A stretch of DNA of 64,000 bases, taken from positions 186,001 through 250,000 of the forward strand of contig NZ_JADLQX010000002.1 of the NCBI RefSeq assembly GCF_015477605.1, written 5' to 3'. The first letter of the stretch is position 1, and each line of letters starts with the position of its first letter. This stretch comes from Nocardia amamiensis (GTDB lineage Bacteria > Actinomycetota > Actinomycetes > Mycobacteriales > Mycobacteriaceae). The notes beneath the pieces are model-generated. The model worked only from the letters and a program-made list of their open reading frames with translations. It had not been told where the DNA came from and searched no databases. Position numbers and translations under genes: made by a program. Positions 16,825 through 26,830 of this stretch are shown one piece after another.

Positions 16825-18213
16825 TCACTCCGCGGGTGGCTCGGTGGCCAGGGGTTGCGCCCGCATGGCGCGGATGGCCAGGTAGTTCAGGCCCCACAGC
16901 GCGATGCCGATGGCCAGCAGCACGCCGGCGATGGCGTATTGCGCCGGATTGCGGTCGGTGAACGGTGTGACGAGGAAGCCGCAGCTCAGCGCGCCCAGGA
17001 TCGGCAGCGGCGTCGGCGTGTGGAAGTGCTTGTGTGCCACTTTGTCTCGCCGCAGAACCAGCACGGCAATGTTAACCACGGTGAACACCGCCAGCAGCAG
17101 CAGGGCCGTAGTACCGCCGAGTTCGGGCACCTCGCCGACGAACAGGATGAGGCCGAGCGCGAGCAGCGTGGTGAAGATGATCGCGTTGTAGGGCGTCCGG
17201 CGCCGCTCGCCGACGTGGCCGAACGGCCGCGGCAGCACATTCTGCCTGGCCATGCCGTAGATCAGGCGGCTGGCCATCAGCATGTTGATCAGCGCCGAGT
17301 TCGCCACCGCGAACATGGTGATGTAAGCGAAGATGTGCGTCGGGAAGGCAGGCGCGCCGACTTCGACGACCTTCAGCAGTGGCGTATCGCCCTGGCCGAG
17401 CTCGGCGGCGGGGACGAGCGCGATCGCGCTGATGGACACCAGCACGTAGATGAGCCCCGTGAGCAACAGTCCGGCGAGCAGAACCTTCGGGAATATCCGG
17501 CTCGGTTCCTTGCACTCCTCGGCCATGTTCACCGAGTCCTCGAACCCGACCATGGCGAAGAACGCGAGCGTGGTAGCCACGATGACGCCGCCGACCGCGG
17601 TGCGCTCCCCGGTATCGAATTCCACGATGCGGGAGAAATCGCCGTCGCCGAAGCCCAGTGCCCAGAGGCCGATGGCGATGACGATCAGCAGGCCGGTCAG
17701 CTCCACGCAGGTGAGCAGCACGTTGAGCTTCACGCCCTCGCTGACCCCGCGCAGGTTCACCGCCGCCACCACCGTCATGAACACCAGCGCGATCGCCGTC
17801 ACCGCGATGCCGTTGCCGATGTCCAGGTCGAAGGCTTCGGCGAAGTTGGCCGCGAAGGCTCGCGAGGCGGTGGAGGCTGAGGTGATACCGGAGCTCATCA
17901 CCGCGAAGGCGACCATGAAGGTGAGGAAGTGGATGCCGAAAGCCTTGTGCGTATACAGCGCGGCACCAGCGGCGTGCGGGTACTTGGTGACCAGTTCCAG
18001 GTAGCTGAAGCCGGTGATGAGCGCGACCAGGAACGCGACGAGGAACGGCACCCACACGGCGCCGCCCACTTCGTTGGCCACCTTGCCGGTGAGCGCGTAG
18101 ATGCCGGTGCCGAGAATGTCACCGACGACGAACAGCAGCAGCAACCCCGGCCCCATCACCCGCTTCAGTTCCGGCTCGGAATGGGCTGGTGGATTCACGG
18201 TGACGTCGGACAT
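16825..18213 (-). CDS. APC-superfamily amino acid permease
   Basis: The 462-residue membrane protein has about 12 hydrophobic helices. Its first helix contains GDILGTGIYALTG, the unwound substrate-binding motif of APC transporters. SYLELVTKYPHAAG and FFAMVGFEDSVNMAEE are also typical. It probably imports an amino acid or amine by cation symport or exchange; the substrate is not readable. ATG at 18213 follows GGAGGACGC. Confidence 0.9.
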   Translation of the reverse strand: MSDVTVNPPAHSEPELKRVMGPGLLLLFVVGDILGTGIYALTGKVANEVGGAVWVPFLVAFLVALITGFSYLELVTKYPHAAGAALYTHKAFGIHFLTFMVAFAVMSSGITSASTASRAFAANFAEAFDLDIGNGIAVTAIALVFMTVVAAVNLRGVSEGVKLNVLLTCVELTGLLIVIAIGLWALGFGDGDFSRIVEFDTGERTAVGGVIVATTLAFFAMVGFEDSVNMAEECKEPSRIFPKVLLAGLLLTGLIYVLVSISAIALVPAAELGQGDTPLLKVVEVGAPAFPTHIFAYITMFAVANSALINMLMASRLIYGMARQNVLPRPFGHVGERRRTPYNAIIFTTLLALGLILFVGEVPELGGTTALLLLAVFTVVNIAVLVLRRDKVAHKHFHTPTPLPILGALSCGFLVTPFTDRNPAQYAIAGVLLAIGIALWGLNYLAIRAMRAQPLATEPPAE

Positions 18214-18319
18214 GCGTCCTCCCCTCGGCAGTAAGGCCGAGAGTACCCACTCCGCGGGGAAATAGTCGTCAGCCGGGCCGTTTACCGATGGGACGAATAC
18301 GGCGGTGCGGTCGGGTCGC

Positions 18320-19180
18320 TCAGTCCATCCGGCGGGCGGCTTCCACGATCATGGTCGCGGAGTCGCGCGGGCTCAACGCCATGGCGCGCAACTGGTCGAA
18401 GATGACGCCGAAGCGCCGGATCTCGTTGTGGCCCTCGATGAGCTCGTCACCCGCGATGCCCTCGACATAGACCAGTTCGGGGTCGGCGGGGTCGGGGAAA
18501 TCCAGCAGCGTGAACGGGCCGGCCATGCCCGGATGCGCGCCCGCGTCGAACGGCAGGATCTGCAGGATCACGTTCTTTCGCTTGGTCTCCTGCAGCAGCC
18601 GCTCGAGCTGGCCGCGCATCACCGAGGGGCCGCCGACCGTGCGCCGGATCGCGGCCTCATCCATCACCACCCAGAGCTCGAGTGGCTCCTCCTTGGAGAG
18701 GTTGGCGGCGCGATCCATCCTGGCCTTCGCCCTGCTCTCCATCACCGACGCCTCCAGCTTCGGCATCGAGGTGTCGATCACCGCCGTCGCGTACTCGTAG
18801 GTCTGCAAAAGCCCTGGGATGATGGATGTTTGGTAGTGGCGGGCGGACAGCGCCTCGGACTCGAAGTTGATGTAGGCGGCGTACACCTCCGACACGCTGC
18901 CCTCGTAGGCGCGTGACATGCCGGGCTTCAACGCGTCCGACAGCAATTCCAGGGCGTCTTCGCGCTGGTCATCGCCGATCTTGTAGAGGTCGAGCATCGC
19001 CATGAGGGTGCGGCGCTGCGGGCGGGCCTGCGCGGTCTCGATCCGGTACAGCGTGGTGACGTTGATCCCGGTCTTCGCGCTGACCTCCTCCTTGCTGAGC
19101 TGTGCGTTTTCGCGCATCTCGTGCAGCATTGCCGCCAGACGTCGCAACCGGACGGTCAGTACGGTGCGCTTGCCTGCCAT
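18320..19180 (-). CDS. XRE-family regulator with DUF5753 domain
   Basis: This 286-residue protein has an N-terminal XRE HTH (LRRLAAMLHEMRENAQLSKE, TGINVTTLYRIETAQARP). A DUF5753 domain follows (YINFESEALSARHYQTSIIP, LLQTYEYATAVI, WVVMDEAAIRR). Such regulators are abundant in Streptomyces and Nocardia and often control a small DUF397 partner, which I do not find next to it. The ATG at 19180 has AAGGG eight bases ahead. It probably acts as a cytoplasmic repressor or activator of unlinked genes. Confidence 0.9.
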   Translation of the reverse strand: MAGKRTVLTVRLRRLAAMLHEMRENAQLSKEEVSAKTGINVTTLYRIETAQARPQRRTLMAMLDLYKIGDDQREDALELLSDALKPGMSRAYEGSVSEVYAAYINFESEALSARHYQTSIIPGLLQTYEYATAVIDTSMPKLEASVMESRAKARMDRAANLSKEEPLELWVVMDEAAIRRTVGGPSVMRGQLERLLQETKRKNVILQILPFDAGAHPGMAGPFTLLDFPDPADPELVYVEGIAGDELIEGHNEIRRFGVIFDQLRAMALSPRDSATMIVEAARRMD

Positions 19181-19795
19181 CAGAACAACCCTTTCGGTCT
19201 TGCGCACTTGCTGGAACGCGTTACGGCGTTCTTCCGTGAATACGGCCTTCACGCAGCGGATCTGCGACGAAAGCGGGGCACAGCAACAGAGACTACCTCC
19301 AGTGATCCGCATTATGGTCAGTGTTTTCCGGGACGCGGACGATTGCGGGGAAGCCAGGGGTCAAACCGGGCCCGAGGGCAGACCGCGCCACGGTACCGAT
19401 ACTCGCGGGATGATCGGCGCCATTCTTCCCATCAAGGGGGATGCCGCCGACCGGCGGTGTGAGTGGGTATCGGCGTCGCTCGGCTTGACGGGATCGGGAC
19501 CGGGGAAGCGCAAAACCGGCGAACAGGGCGCTCTCCTGCGCTGCTGTGACGGGAGCGGCGTCTGACGGTGATCCACGTCGGTCGGCGGGTTCACCCCGGG
19601 GTGCCCGGTCTGCGGACCGCGATATCGGATGCCGCGCGACCTATTCGTTGCGAACGGGTTGCCAACGGGATGTGCGCTGCATCAAATTCCCTATTTTTCT
19701 GGGAGATATCCCCGAACTCGGTGGATGCTGAGAGTTTGCTACAGTTCGATTTCGGATTGCGTTCCGCGCTGATGCGAGCCTGGAACGGTTGGATA
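19181..19795. other. Long intergenic region without a supported gene
   Basis: About 615 bp between the divergent XRE gene and the PAS-ANTAR gene. Frames here lack codon bias and recognisable motifs. The part near 19680-19745 is AT-richer (TCAAATTCCCTATTTTTCTG) and could hold the promoter of the PAS-ANTAR gene. A long leader is possible. Confidence 0.5.
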
Positions 19796-20488
19796 ATGAC
19801 CCGCGTGACGAGGATGGATGACCTGGCGCTGACAAGCGCCTCCGCGGTCGAGAGCGTCGTCGCGGGCACGCCGCAGAGCGTGGGTAGCTTCCGTTTCTGG
19901 TTCGCGGATCAGCGATGGGAATGGTCGGATGGAGTCGCGGCCCTCTATGGCTACGCCGCCGGGAGCGCGCAACCCAGCACCGAGCTGCTGCTGGCGCACA
20001 AGCACCCCGACGACCGCTCGCTGGTCGCCCGGTCCATCGACGTCGCCTTGCGTACCGGGGAGCCGTTCTGCGGCCGCCATCGCGTCATCGATACCTCCGG
20101 GCGGATCCATCACGTGCTCGTCGTCGCCGACCGCATGCTCGACGAGCGGGGCCTGGTGGTCGGCACGAGCGGCTATTTCATCGACGTGTCCGACACTCTC
20201 GAGGAGAACCGGCAGGAGGTCCTCGACGACACCCTGCCCGAGCTCGTCGAATCCCGTGCGGTGATCGAGCAGGCCAAAGGGGTGCTCATGGTGGTCTACG
20301 GCATCAACGCCGAACAGGCGTTCCGGGTCCTGCAGTGGCGTTCTCAGGAGACCAACGTCAAACTGCGCACGCTGGCGCAGCGGCTGGTCACCGAGATTCC
20401 CGCCATGGGTGGCGGTCCGGCCTCGCAGCGAGCCCGCTTCGATCATCTGCTGCTGACCATGCACGGCGACGTCATGGCGACGGAGTGA
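19796..20488 (+). CDS. PAS-ANTAR domain regulator
   Basis: The 230-residue protein has an N-terminal PAS sensor (GSFRFWFADQRWEWSDGV, LYGYAAG, LLLAHKHPDDRSLV). The C-terminus is an ANTAR RNA-binding domain (SRAVIEQAKGVLMVVYGI, QAFRVLQWRSQETN). ANTAR proteins prevent transcription termination by binding tandem RNA hairpins. Start at ATG 19796 or ATG 19814; neither has a strong ribosome site. It is followed on the same strand by a terpene synthase and a diguanylate cyclase. Confidence 0.85.
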   Translation: MTRVTRMDDLALTSASAVESVVAGTPQSVGSFRFWFADQRWEWSDGVAALYGYAAGSAQPSTELLLAHKHPDDRSLVARSIDVALRTGEPFCGRHRVIDTSGRIHHVLVVADRMLDERGLVVGTSGYFIDVSDTLEENRQEVLDDTLPELVESRAVIEQAKGVLMVVYGINAEQAFRVLQWRSQETNVKLRTLAQRLVTEIPAMGGGPASQRARFDHLLLTMHGDVMATE

Positions 20489-20682
20489 GACCAGCCGCTC
20501 TCGGCGGACGCGGTGATCGGCAACCGAGTGCGCCGAGTCGCACTCCGCCTCGGGTGAATCCGGCGCAACCGCTCGATGGTGGCGGGTCGACGATGTCGGC
20601 AACTTCTGGTCACTCGACCAGTCCCACTGGTGATAAGCCGAGAGAATTTTAGGCGAGTTATCCATTGTGGGACGGAGTCGTT

Positions 20683-21843
20683 GTGGTCAGCGAGTACACA
20701 TCGGCGCTCGAGCGGGACATCGTGAACATGCGCGGGCAGCACGAGGAGTTGCTGCGGACCGGTCGGCAGTGGTCGTTGCGCGCGATGTTCAGCACGCCCG
20801 ACTGGGACATAGCCGACTACTGCCGCGACTTCCGGCCGAACCGGTTCGGGGCGCAGGCCTGTGCGGAGGTCGAACGATTCTGCCGCGCTCATGAGATCTG
20901 GCTCGAGCCGGGCGGCGAGCACTACAACAGCATGACGCCCTATCTGCACCCCGGCGCCATCTGCGCCGAGCGCATGACGATCATCGGTCTGTACAACGCA
21001 ATCCTCTTCTGGCTCAACGACACTGTGGGCCGGGAGAAGTTCGGGCACTTGGACCGCGACGAGCAGCGACGGGCGCGCGTCGCGGTCGACCGGTTGTGCT
21101 CGCTGTTGCGCACACGTTCGGCGCCGGACGATCCGACCCCGCTGGAGGCCGCCGCGTCGGGCTTCCTCGCCATGCTGTCCGCACTCGCCGATCCGGCATG
21201 GCTCGATCGGTTCATCGAGTCCACCATCGATCACCTGCGGCCGGCGATCCAGGACCAGAATGCCCGCACCCGCGGTGGACTGCTCAGCGTCGCGGAGTAC
21301 ATCGACCTGCGCGCCCGGGTGTCGGGCATGTATCCGGCCATCGCCCTGTGCGAGTTCGGTCGCGACGACTATCTGCCCTGGGACCGGATCCGGCGCGCGG
21401 GGCTCGGCACGGACCTGTGCCGGCTGCGGGTGCTGACCGTCGAGATCGGGGCGTTGATGAACGACGTGTTCTCTTTCGAAAAGGAGTGCATCGTCGATCT
21501 CGCGGACTTCAACCTGATTCCGGCCGTGCTGCTGAATCAGCGCGGATCGTCTTTCGGGCACGCATCGTCTTTGCAGGACGCCGTGCACGCCGCCGGCGAG
21601 ATCGTTCGCGCGCGGCTCGCGGAATTCCGGCAGGTCGGCGCGGCCACCGCCGAACGATGCGATCTTCTGGGAGCGGATGAGGCCGCTCTGGCGGCAACCG
21701 TCTCGACCCACATCGCCGATCTGGTCGCCTGTGTCCAGGCGACCTGGGCCTGGCAGATCACGACGCTGCGCTATAAAGGCGCCTCGATATTCACCGAGAA
21801 CGGCTGGGGTTGGACCGCGCATCCTTATCAGCAGTGGGAATAG
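20683..21843 (+). CDS. Class I terpene synthase
   Basis: This 386-residue protein has the NSE metal motif NDVFSFEKE (Asn260, Ser264, Glu268) and the RY pair at 363-364 near the C-terminus (TLRYKG). The first metal motif is unusual: FWLNDTVGRE (Asn112-Asp113) instead of DDxxxE. The fold and helix layout fit bacterial cyclases that ionise a prenyl diphosphate to a cyclic terpene. The GTG at 20683 follows GGAG with a 5-nt gap. No prenyltransferase or tailoring P450 is adjacent, so the product cannot be predicted. Confidence 0.85.
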   Translation: MVSEYTSALERDIVNMRGQHEELLRTGRQWSLRAMFSTPDWDIADYCRDFRPNRFGAQACAEVERFCRAHEIWLEPGGEHYNSMTPYLHPGAICAERMTIIGLYNAILFWLNDTVGREKFGHLDRDEQRRARVAVDRLCSLLRTRSAPDDPTPLEAAASGFLAMLSALADPAWLDRFIESTIDHLRPAIQDQNARTRGGLLSVAEYIDLRARVSGMYPAIALCEFGRDDYLPWDRIRRAGLGTDLCRLRVLTVEIGALMNDVFSFEKECIVDLADFNLIPAVLLNQRGSSFGHASSLQDAVHAAGEIVRARLAEFRQVGAATAERCDLLGADEAALAATVSTHIADLVACVQATWAWQITTLRYKGASIFTENGWGWTAHPYQQWE

Positions 21844-21930
21844 TTCCACGAGAGAGTACTCGACGGTATCGAACATCTGTGGATACGATGCGTCGGGGGC
21901 TATCTCCAGCCTGAATGGTGAGGGGGTTGC

Positions 21931-23232
21931 GTGGAACAGATCGAATTCGCCAGGTTGGCGAACTCGTGGTGGCGGGCATTGCGGGCCGTCACCGGAGAGT
22001 CCGTGTCCGTGCCCGCCCCCGAGATCCTCCTCCACGGCCTGGTCGAGGAGCTGGTTTCCGGGCTCGAAGCCGAACCGTTCGACGCCGGTGTCGGTGCCCG
22101 CGTCGGCGCCGCGCTGGCCGCCGCCGGGGTGATCGCCCCGGCTGTACCCAGCGTGTCCGCCGAGGTGCTGTTCGAATTGGCCGAACGCGCCGCGGACCCG
22201 AGCGGCGGCCGGCGGCTCGCAGCGCTGCTCGCCGCGGTCGGGCAAGGGTATGAAGCGCACCTGCGCCCGTACGAGCAGGGGCACCCGGATCCGCTGGTTG
22301 ACGCGACCCGAGCGGCCGACGAGCGGTTCCGTGTCGTCTTCGACAACGCCGCCATCGCCATCGCCATCGGCGACACCGACGGGACGCTACTGGACGTCAA
22401 CCGCGGTCTGGCCGACATGATCGGAGTCCCGATCGAAGCCCTGCGCGGGGTGTCGGTCTACGACTTCGCTCACCCCAATGACCGCGACGGCATCCGCACG
22501 CTGGTCTATGAGCAGCTGGTCCCCGCCGGGCACGGCACCGTGAAACTGGAGCAGCGGATTCGTCGCGCCGACGACAGCTACGGCTGGGCGGCGTTCGCCA
22601 TCACCTTCGTCAAGGGCGTGGACGGTCAGAGCGACTATCTGCTCGCCGTCGGCGAAGACGTGACCGAGCAGCACCGGATGCGCGAAGAGTTGCACCGCCA
22701 GGCCCGCCACGACCCGCTCACCGGCCTGCCCAACCGGCGGCATCTCATCGAACGGATCGACGAGATGATCGCGGGCGCCGGCAATGGCGACCGCGCGGGG
22801 TTGTGTTTCGTCGACATCGATCGCTTCAAACACGTCAACGATCGCTACGGCCACGGAACGGGCGATCAGATCCTCACCGCGGTCGCCGCGCGTCTGCAGG
22901 ACAGCGTGCACGGCTCGGGGTGCCTGATCGCCCGCATCGGCGGTGACGAGTTCGTCGCGCTGATCCCGCCGCCCGCCAGCGACCACCGGGTGGCCGCCGT
23001 GGCGAACAGCCTGCTGGAGGCGTTGGTCGATCCGATCATCGCGGGCGACCGGCGACTACGCATGTCCATCAGCATCGGCGCGGTCGTCACCGCGGTCGCG
23101 GGCGCGGACGCCGAATCGCTGCTCGATGCCGCCGACACCGGCCTCTACCGCGCCAAAGCCGACGGCAAGGGCCGGTGGGTGCTGCACATCCTCGACACGG
23201 ATTCCTCTCGGGGGCCCCAGCCTGTGCGGTGA
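21931..23232 (+). CDS. PAS-GGDEF diguanylate cyclase
   Basis: The 433-residue protein has an N-terminal helical region (1-125), a PAS domain (FRVVFDNAAIAIAIGDTDG, VNRGLADMIGV) and a GGDEF domain. The GGDEF domain keeps DPLTGLPNRR, VDIDRFKHVND and the active site ARIGGDEFVAL. It should make cyclic di-GMP in the cytoplasm in response to the PAS signal. There is no EAL domain and no membrane segment. The GTG at 21931 has AGGGGG five bases ahead and lies 87 bp after the terpene synthase, so the two may be cotranscribed. Confidence 0.9.
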   Translation: MEQIEFARLANSWWRALRAVTGESVSVPAPEILLHGLVEELVSGLEAEPFDAGVGARVGAALAAAGVIAPAVPSVSAEVLFELAERAADPSGGRRLAALLAAVGQGYEAHLRPYEQGHPDPLVDATRAADERFRVVFDNAAIAIAIGDTDGTLLDVNRGLADMIGVPIEALRGVSVYDFAHPNDRDGIRTLVYEQLVPAGHGTVKLEQRIRRADDSYGWAAFAITFVKGVDGQSDYLLAVGEDVTEQHRMREELHRQARHDPLTGLPNRRHLIERIDEMIAGAGNGDRAGLCFVDIDRFKHVNDRYGHGTGDQILTAVAARLQDSVHGSGCLIARIGGDEFVALIPPPASDHRVAAVANSLLEALVDPIIAGDRRLRMSISIGAVVTAVAGADAESLLDAADTGLYRAKADGKGRWVLHILDTDSSRGPQPVR

Positions 23233-23265
23233 GCGCGGCTGGAAAGTCGGCCTGCGGCAAGGTTT

Positions 23266-26200
23266 TCAGCGTTCCAGCAACCTGTGCAGAAAAGCTCGGG
23301 GGACGATCGGCCATTCGTCTTTCCAGAGTCCTTCGCGCAAGTCGTAATTCAGGGTGTGCAGCAGTGACGTGATCCACGTGCCCTCATCGAGCAACGGCCG
23401 GATGAGCCCCACGTCGGCGTGCTTGGCCACCACCGGGACCAAGGCGTCCTTCGCGGCGTCGGTCCTCCCGGCCGCCGCGAGGCAGGAGGCGAGCAGCAGC
23501 TGTGCCTGCGCCGCGGCCCGTGGGCGGCGCGCGGTGTCGATCCCGTCGCGCAATTGCTGGGCGCGCGCGACCGCGGCGGCCGCCCGTTTCGCGGCTCCCG
23601 ACCGCAGCAGCATCCGGATCGCCGAATCCTCGCGCATTTCCGCGACCATCGCAGAGATGCCGTCTTCACCGGTCGGCGGTTCGGTGACGTAAGTCGCGGT
23701 CAGTCCGAGCCGGACCTGCTCGTTGGCGATCCGGGTGGCCAGCCGCGGCAGCTTCAGTGCCCGCGCGGCCTCGGCGCCTTCGTCCAGGCGGCGCGCAGCG
23801 GCCGCGAGGTCGCCCCGCAGGGCCTTGATCCGCGCCCCCGTGGCGTAGGCGGCCATCATGAATTCGACCGGCCCGCCCTCGGTGCCCAGCCGCCCCGCCT
23901 CGTCCAGCAGCCGTTCCGCTGCGGCGAGCTGGTCGCGTTCGTAGAGCAATTCGCCGAGCAGAGCGCCGGCCAACCGGGCGGCGTAGGACTGGGGGCCGGC
24001 CGAGGTGCTGGCGATGTGCAGGGCGGTGCGGAAGCTGCGTTCGGCAGCGGGGATGTCGAGCTGCTCCCGCGCCGCGATGCCGACCAGGCTGTTGCTGTAC
24101 ATCAAACTGAACGTGTTGCGGGTCTCCCGGTAGTACGGCGCCGCCCAGTCGTGCCATTCGCGCGCTCGGTCGTAGTCGAACCGGCAGCTGGCGGAGAACG
24201 CGGCGAGGTTCGCGGCCGCGCTCAGCGCCCACGGCCCCAGCGTGTCGGCTCGGTTCAGGCACGCGGCGACCACCGCGTCCACGCCTTCCGGGCGGTCGGC
24301 GAACACGTGCTCCACGCACTCGACGAGGTCGGCCTCCACCGCGATGTCGGGTGCGGGCTCCGCGGATTTCTCCAGTGACGCCCGGATCAGTCGCAACGCT
24401 GCGTGCAGGTCGGTGGTCCGACGCAGCAAGGCATTCGTCCATGCGACGCCGATCTGGAGTTGCGGGCGTGCGCACGCTTCCGCCGGTGGCAGTTTGGCGA
24501 CCAAACCCAGGAACGTCGCGAGCTGGCCGTCTTGCACCATGGCGCGGGCCTTCGCCTCGACGAAGTCGACGGCCTTCTTCTCGTCGCCGCAGTCCAGCGC
24601 GTGATCGATGGCTTCGCTGAGCATTTGGTGCTCGGCGAACCAGGCCGCGGCCGCGCGGTGCAGCTCGGGCACCTGCTCGGGATGGTCGCGTTCGAGTCGC
24701 TGCCGGAGGAACTCCACGAACAGATGGTGGTAGCGGAACCATTCACCGCCTTCGTCGATCCGGCGCAGGAACAGATTGCGTCGTTCGAGGTTCTCCAGCA
24801 CGGCCTGACCGTGCGGCCGGCCGGTCAGCGCGGTCGCCAGGCTGCCGCAAATCCGTTCGGGCAGCGAGGTTTTGAGCAGGACATCGAGCAGATCCGGCTC
24901 GACGGTGTCGAGCACATTCTCGGCCAGGTATTCGCCGATGGTGTGATGACGCCCCGACAGGTGAGAGATCAGCGTCGCCGGGTCAGGGTGCTCACGCAGC
25001 GACAGCGAAGCCAGCTGCAATCCGGCCGCCCACCCTTCGGTGCAGTCGCGCAGCTCGGCGCTCTCCTTGTCGGCCAGCGCGACACCGCTCTGCTCGGCGA
25101 AGAACGCGCGCGCTTCATCGGCGTCGAAACGCAATGCCGCGGCATCGATTTCGACGATCTCATGGCGAACGCGCATGGTGCCGAGCGGCAGACTCTCCAC
25201 CGATCGGCTGGTCAGAATGATCTGCAGGTGCTGCGAACCCTGCTCGACCAGGAAATGCAATGCGTCGACGGCGGCCGGGTCGGTGACCCGATCCCAGTCG
25301 TCGATGACGAGCGCGAAACGATCGCCGCGTTTGTGGATGGTGTTGATCAACGTGGTGAGCACATAGCGAGCGGCGCTGTCGTCACCCTCCTCGAGTATCC
25401 GCGCCAACTGCGGCGCCAACTCCGGGACCACCCGGTTGAACGCCTCGATCAGGTGGGTGAGGAACCACACGACGTTGTTGTCGTCCCGGTCGGCGTTCAA
25501 CCACGCCACCTTGACGCCATCGGTTTCGGCCAGACGCTTCGCCCACTGGGCCGCCAGCGTGCTCTTGCCGAATCCGGCGGGAGCATGAATGACGGCAAGC
25601 CGCGGTCGCGGCTCGGTTTGCAACGCGTCCATCAGCCGGTCGCGGCGGACCAGCGGCCGGGAGGACATCGCCGGGCGGAACTTCGTCTCCGGTGTGGGCG
25701 GTGTCTTGGGGTGGGCCGATGGGTGTCGAGCTGTGGCCGCCATGGGCCGGGTGCTGAGGTCTTCCTTGATCGAGATCGCGTGGTCGACGGTAGGCAGCGT
25801 CATGCTCTGGATGGGCAGGCCGTTGGCGCGCTGGATTTCGCGCAGTGATTCGCCGAATGCGGCGGCGGAGCGCGGACGGTTCGCCGGATCGTGCGACATG
25901 CTGGACTCGATGGCGGCGCACACGTCGTCGGGGATGCCGTCGGGCCGCAGGTCCGGGAGCGGATCGGAGGCGATCCGCAGGAACTGGGCGACGATCTGCT
26001 CGCCGGAGCGACGTTCGTACGCCGCGTGACCGGTGATCATGGCGAACAGCGTCGCGCCGAGTCCATAGACGTCGGAGGCCACCGACGGAACACCCGAGCG
26101 CAGGACCTCGGGCGCGGTGAACGCCGGGGAACCGGTCACCACTCCGGCCGCGGTCTCGAATCCCCCTTCGACACGGGCGATCCCGAAGTCGGTGAGCTGC

Positions 26201-26694
26201 GGCTCGCCGTAGTCGGTGAGCAGGACGTTGTCCGGTTTGATGTCGCGATGCAGGATCCCCGCGCGATGCGCGGTCTCCAGAGCCCCGGACAGCTTGATGA
26301 TGATCCCGATGGCCTCCTGCCACGGCAGGAAATTCTCCCGGCGGATGCGGTTGGCCAAGGAACCCTGCGAGTGATACGGCATAACCAGATACGGTCGTCC
26401 GCTGTCGGTGGTCCCTACGTGCAGGATCGGCACGATGTTGGGATGCCCCGACAGCGCGCCCATCGCCTGCTGCTCACGGAGGAATCGCTCGACATTCTCC
26501 GGCTCCAGATCCGGCCGCCCGGTGAGGACCTTGACCGCCACGCTGCGATTCAGCGCGCGCTGCCGGCAGCGGTAGACCACGCCGAACCCGCCCTTGCCGA
26601 TCACCTGGGGGTCGTCGAGACCCGCGCCCTCCAGTTCCTGCTCGATACCTGAAGGCCGATCGCGTTGTGTGGCGAACGGGTCCGAACCAGCCAT
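23266..26694 (-). CDS. PknK-like Ser/Thr kinase with MalT-type ATPase/TPR region
   Basis: The 1142-residue protein starts with a complete kinase domain: GKGGFG at 33-38, the VAVK lysine at 55, HRDIKPDN from 149 and DFG at 169-171. After a Pro-rich linker comes a STAND-type ATPase with Walker A APAGFGKST (about 371-379) and the Walker B-like FALVIDDWD. A long helical TPR-like region like that of MalT regulators follows. No C-terminal LuxR HTH is seen. This is the architecture of mycobacterial PknK, a cytosolic kinase linked to growth and stress control. It converges on the diguanylate cyclase gene. Confidence 0.85.
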   Translation of the reverse strand: MAGSDPFATQRDRPSGIEQELEGAGLDDPQVIGKGGFGVVYRCRQRALNRSVAVKVLTGRPDLEPENVERFLREQQAMGALSGHPNIVPILHVGTTDSGRPYLVMPYHSQGSLANRIRRENFLPWQEAIGIIIKLSGALETAHRAGILHRDIKPDNVLLTDYGEPQLTDFGIARVEGGFETAAGVVTGSPAFTAPEVLRSGVPSVASDVYGLGATLFAMITGHAAYERRSGEQIVAQFLRIASDPLPDLRPDGIPDDVCAAIESSMSHDPANRPRSAAAFGESLREIQRANGLPIQSMTLPTVDHAISIKEDLSTRPMAATARHPSAHPKTPPTPETKFRPAMSSRPLVRRDRLMDALQTEPRPRLAVIHAPAGFGKSTLAAQWAKRLAETDGVKVAWLNADRDDNNVVWFLTHLIEAFNRVVPELAPQLARILEEGDDSAARYVLTTLINTIHKRGDRFALVIDDWDRVTDPAAVDALHFLVEQGSQHLQIILTSRSVESLPLGTMRVRHEIVEIDAAALRFDADEARAFFAEQSGVALADKESAELRDCTEGWAAGLQLASLSLREHPDPATLISHLSGRHHTIGEYLAENVLDTVEPDLLDVLLKTSLPERICGSLATALTGRPHGQAVLENLERRNLFLRRIDEGGEWFRYHHLFVEFLRQRLERDHPEQVPELHRAAAAWFAEHQMLSEAIDHALDCGDEKKAVDFVEAKARAMVQDGQLATFLGLVAKLPPAEACARPQLQIGVAWTNALLRRTTDLHAALRLIRASLEKSAEPAPDIAVEADLVECVEHVFADRPEGVDAVVAACLNRADTLGPWALSAAANLAAFSASCRFDYDRAREWHDWAAPYYRETRNTFSLMYSNSLVGIAAREQLDIPAAERSFRTALHIASTSAGPQSYAARLAGALLGELLYERDQLAAAERLLDEAGRLGTEGGPVEFMMAAYATGARIKALRGDLAAAARRLDEGAEAARALKLPRLATRIANEQVRLGLTATYVTEPPTGEDGISAMVAEMREDSAIRMLLRSGAAKRAAAAVARAQQLRDGIDTARRPRAAAQAQLLLASCLAAAGRTDAAKDALVPVVAKHADVGLIRPLLDEGTWITSLLHTLNYDLREGLWKDEWPIVPRAFLHRLLER

Positions 26695-26830
26695 TGCCCT
26701 GCTCTGCCTCGGGTGTCTACGGTCCTGCGATAGATACCCAGTTTATGCCTGGCGAACCGTCCGGTTCGGTTATTGCGACCGGTACAGCCGGGAGGGGATC
26801 CATCCCGATGCGACGAACAGGATCACGCAC

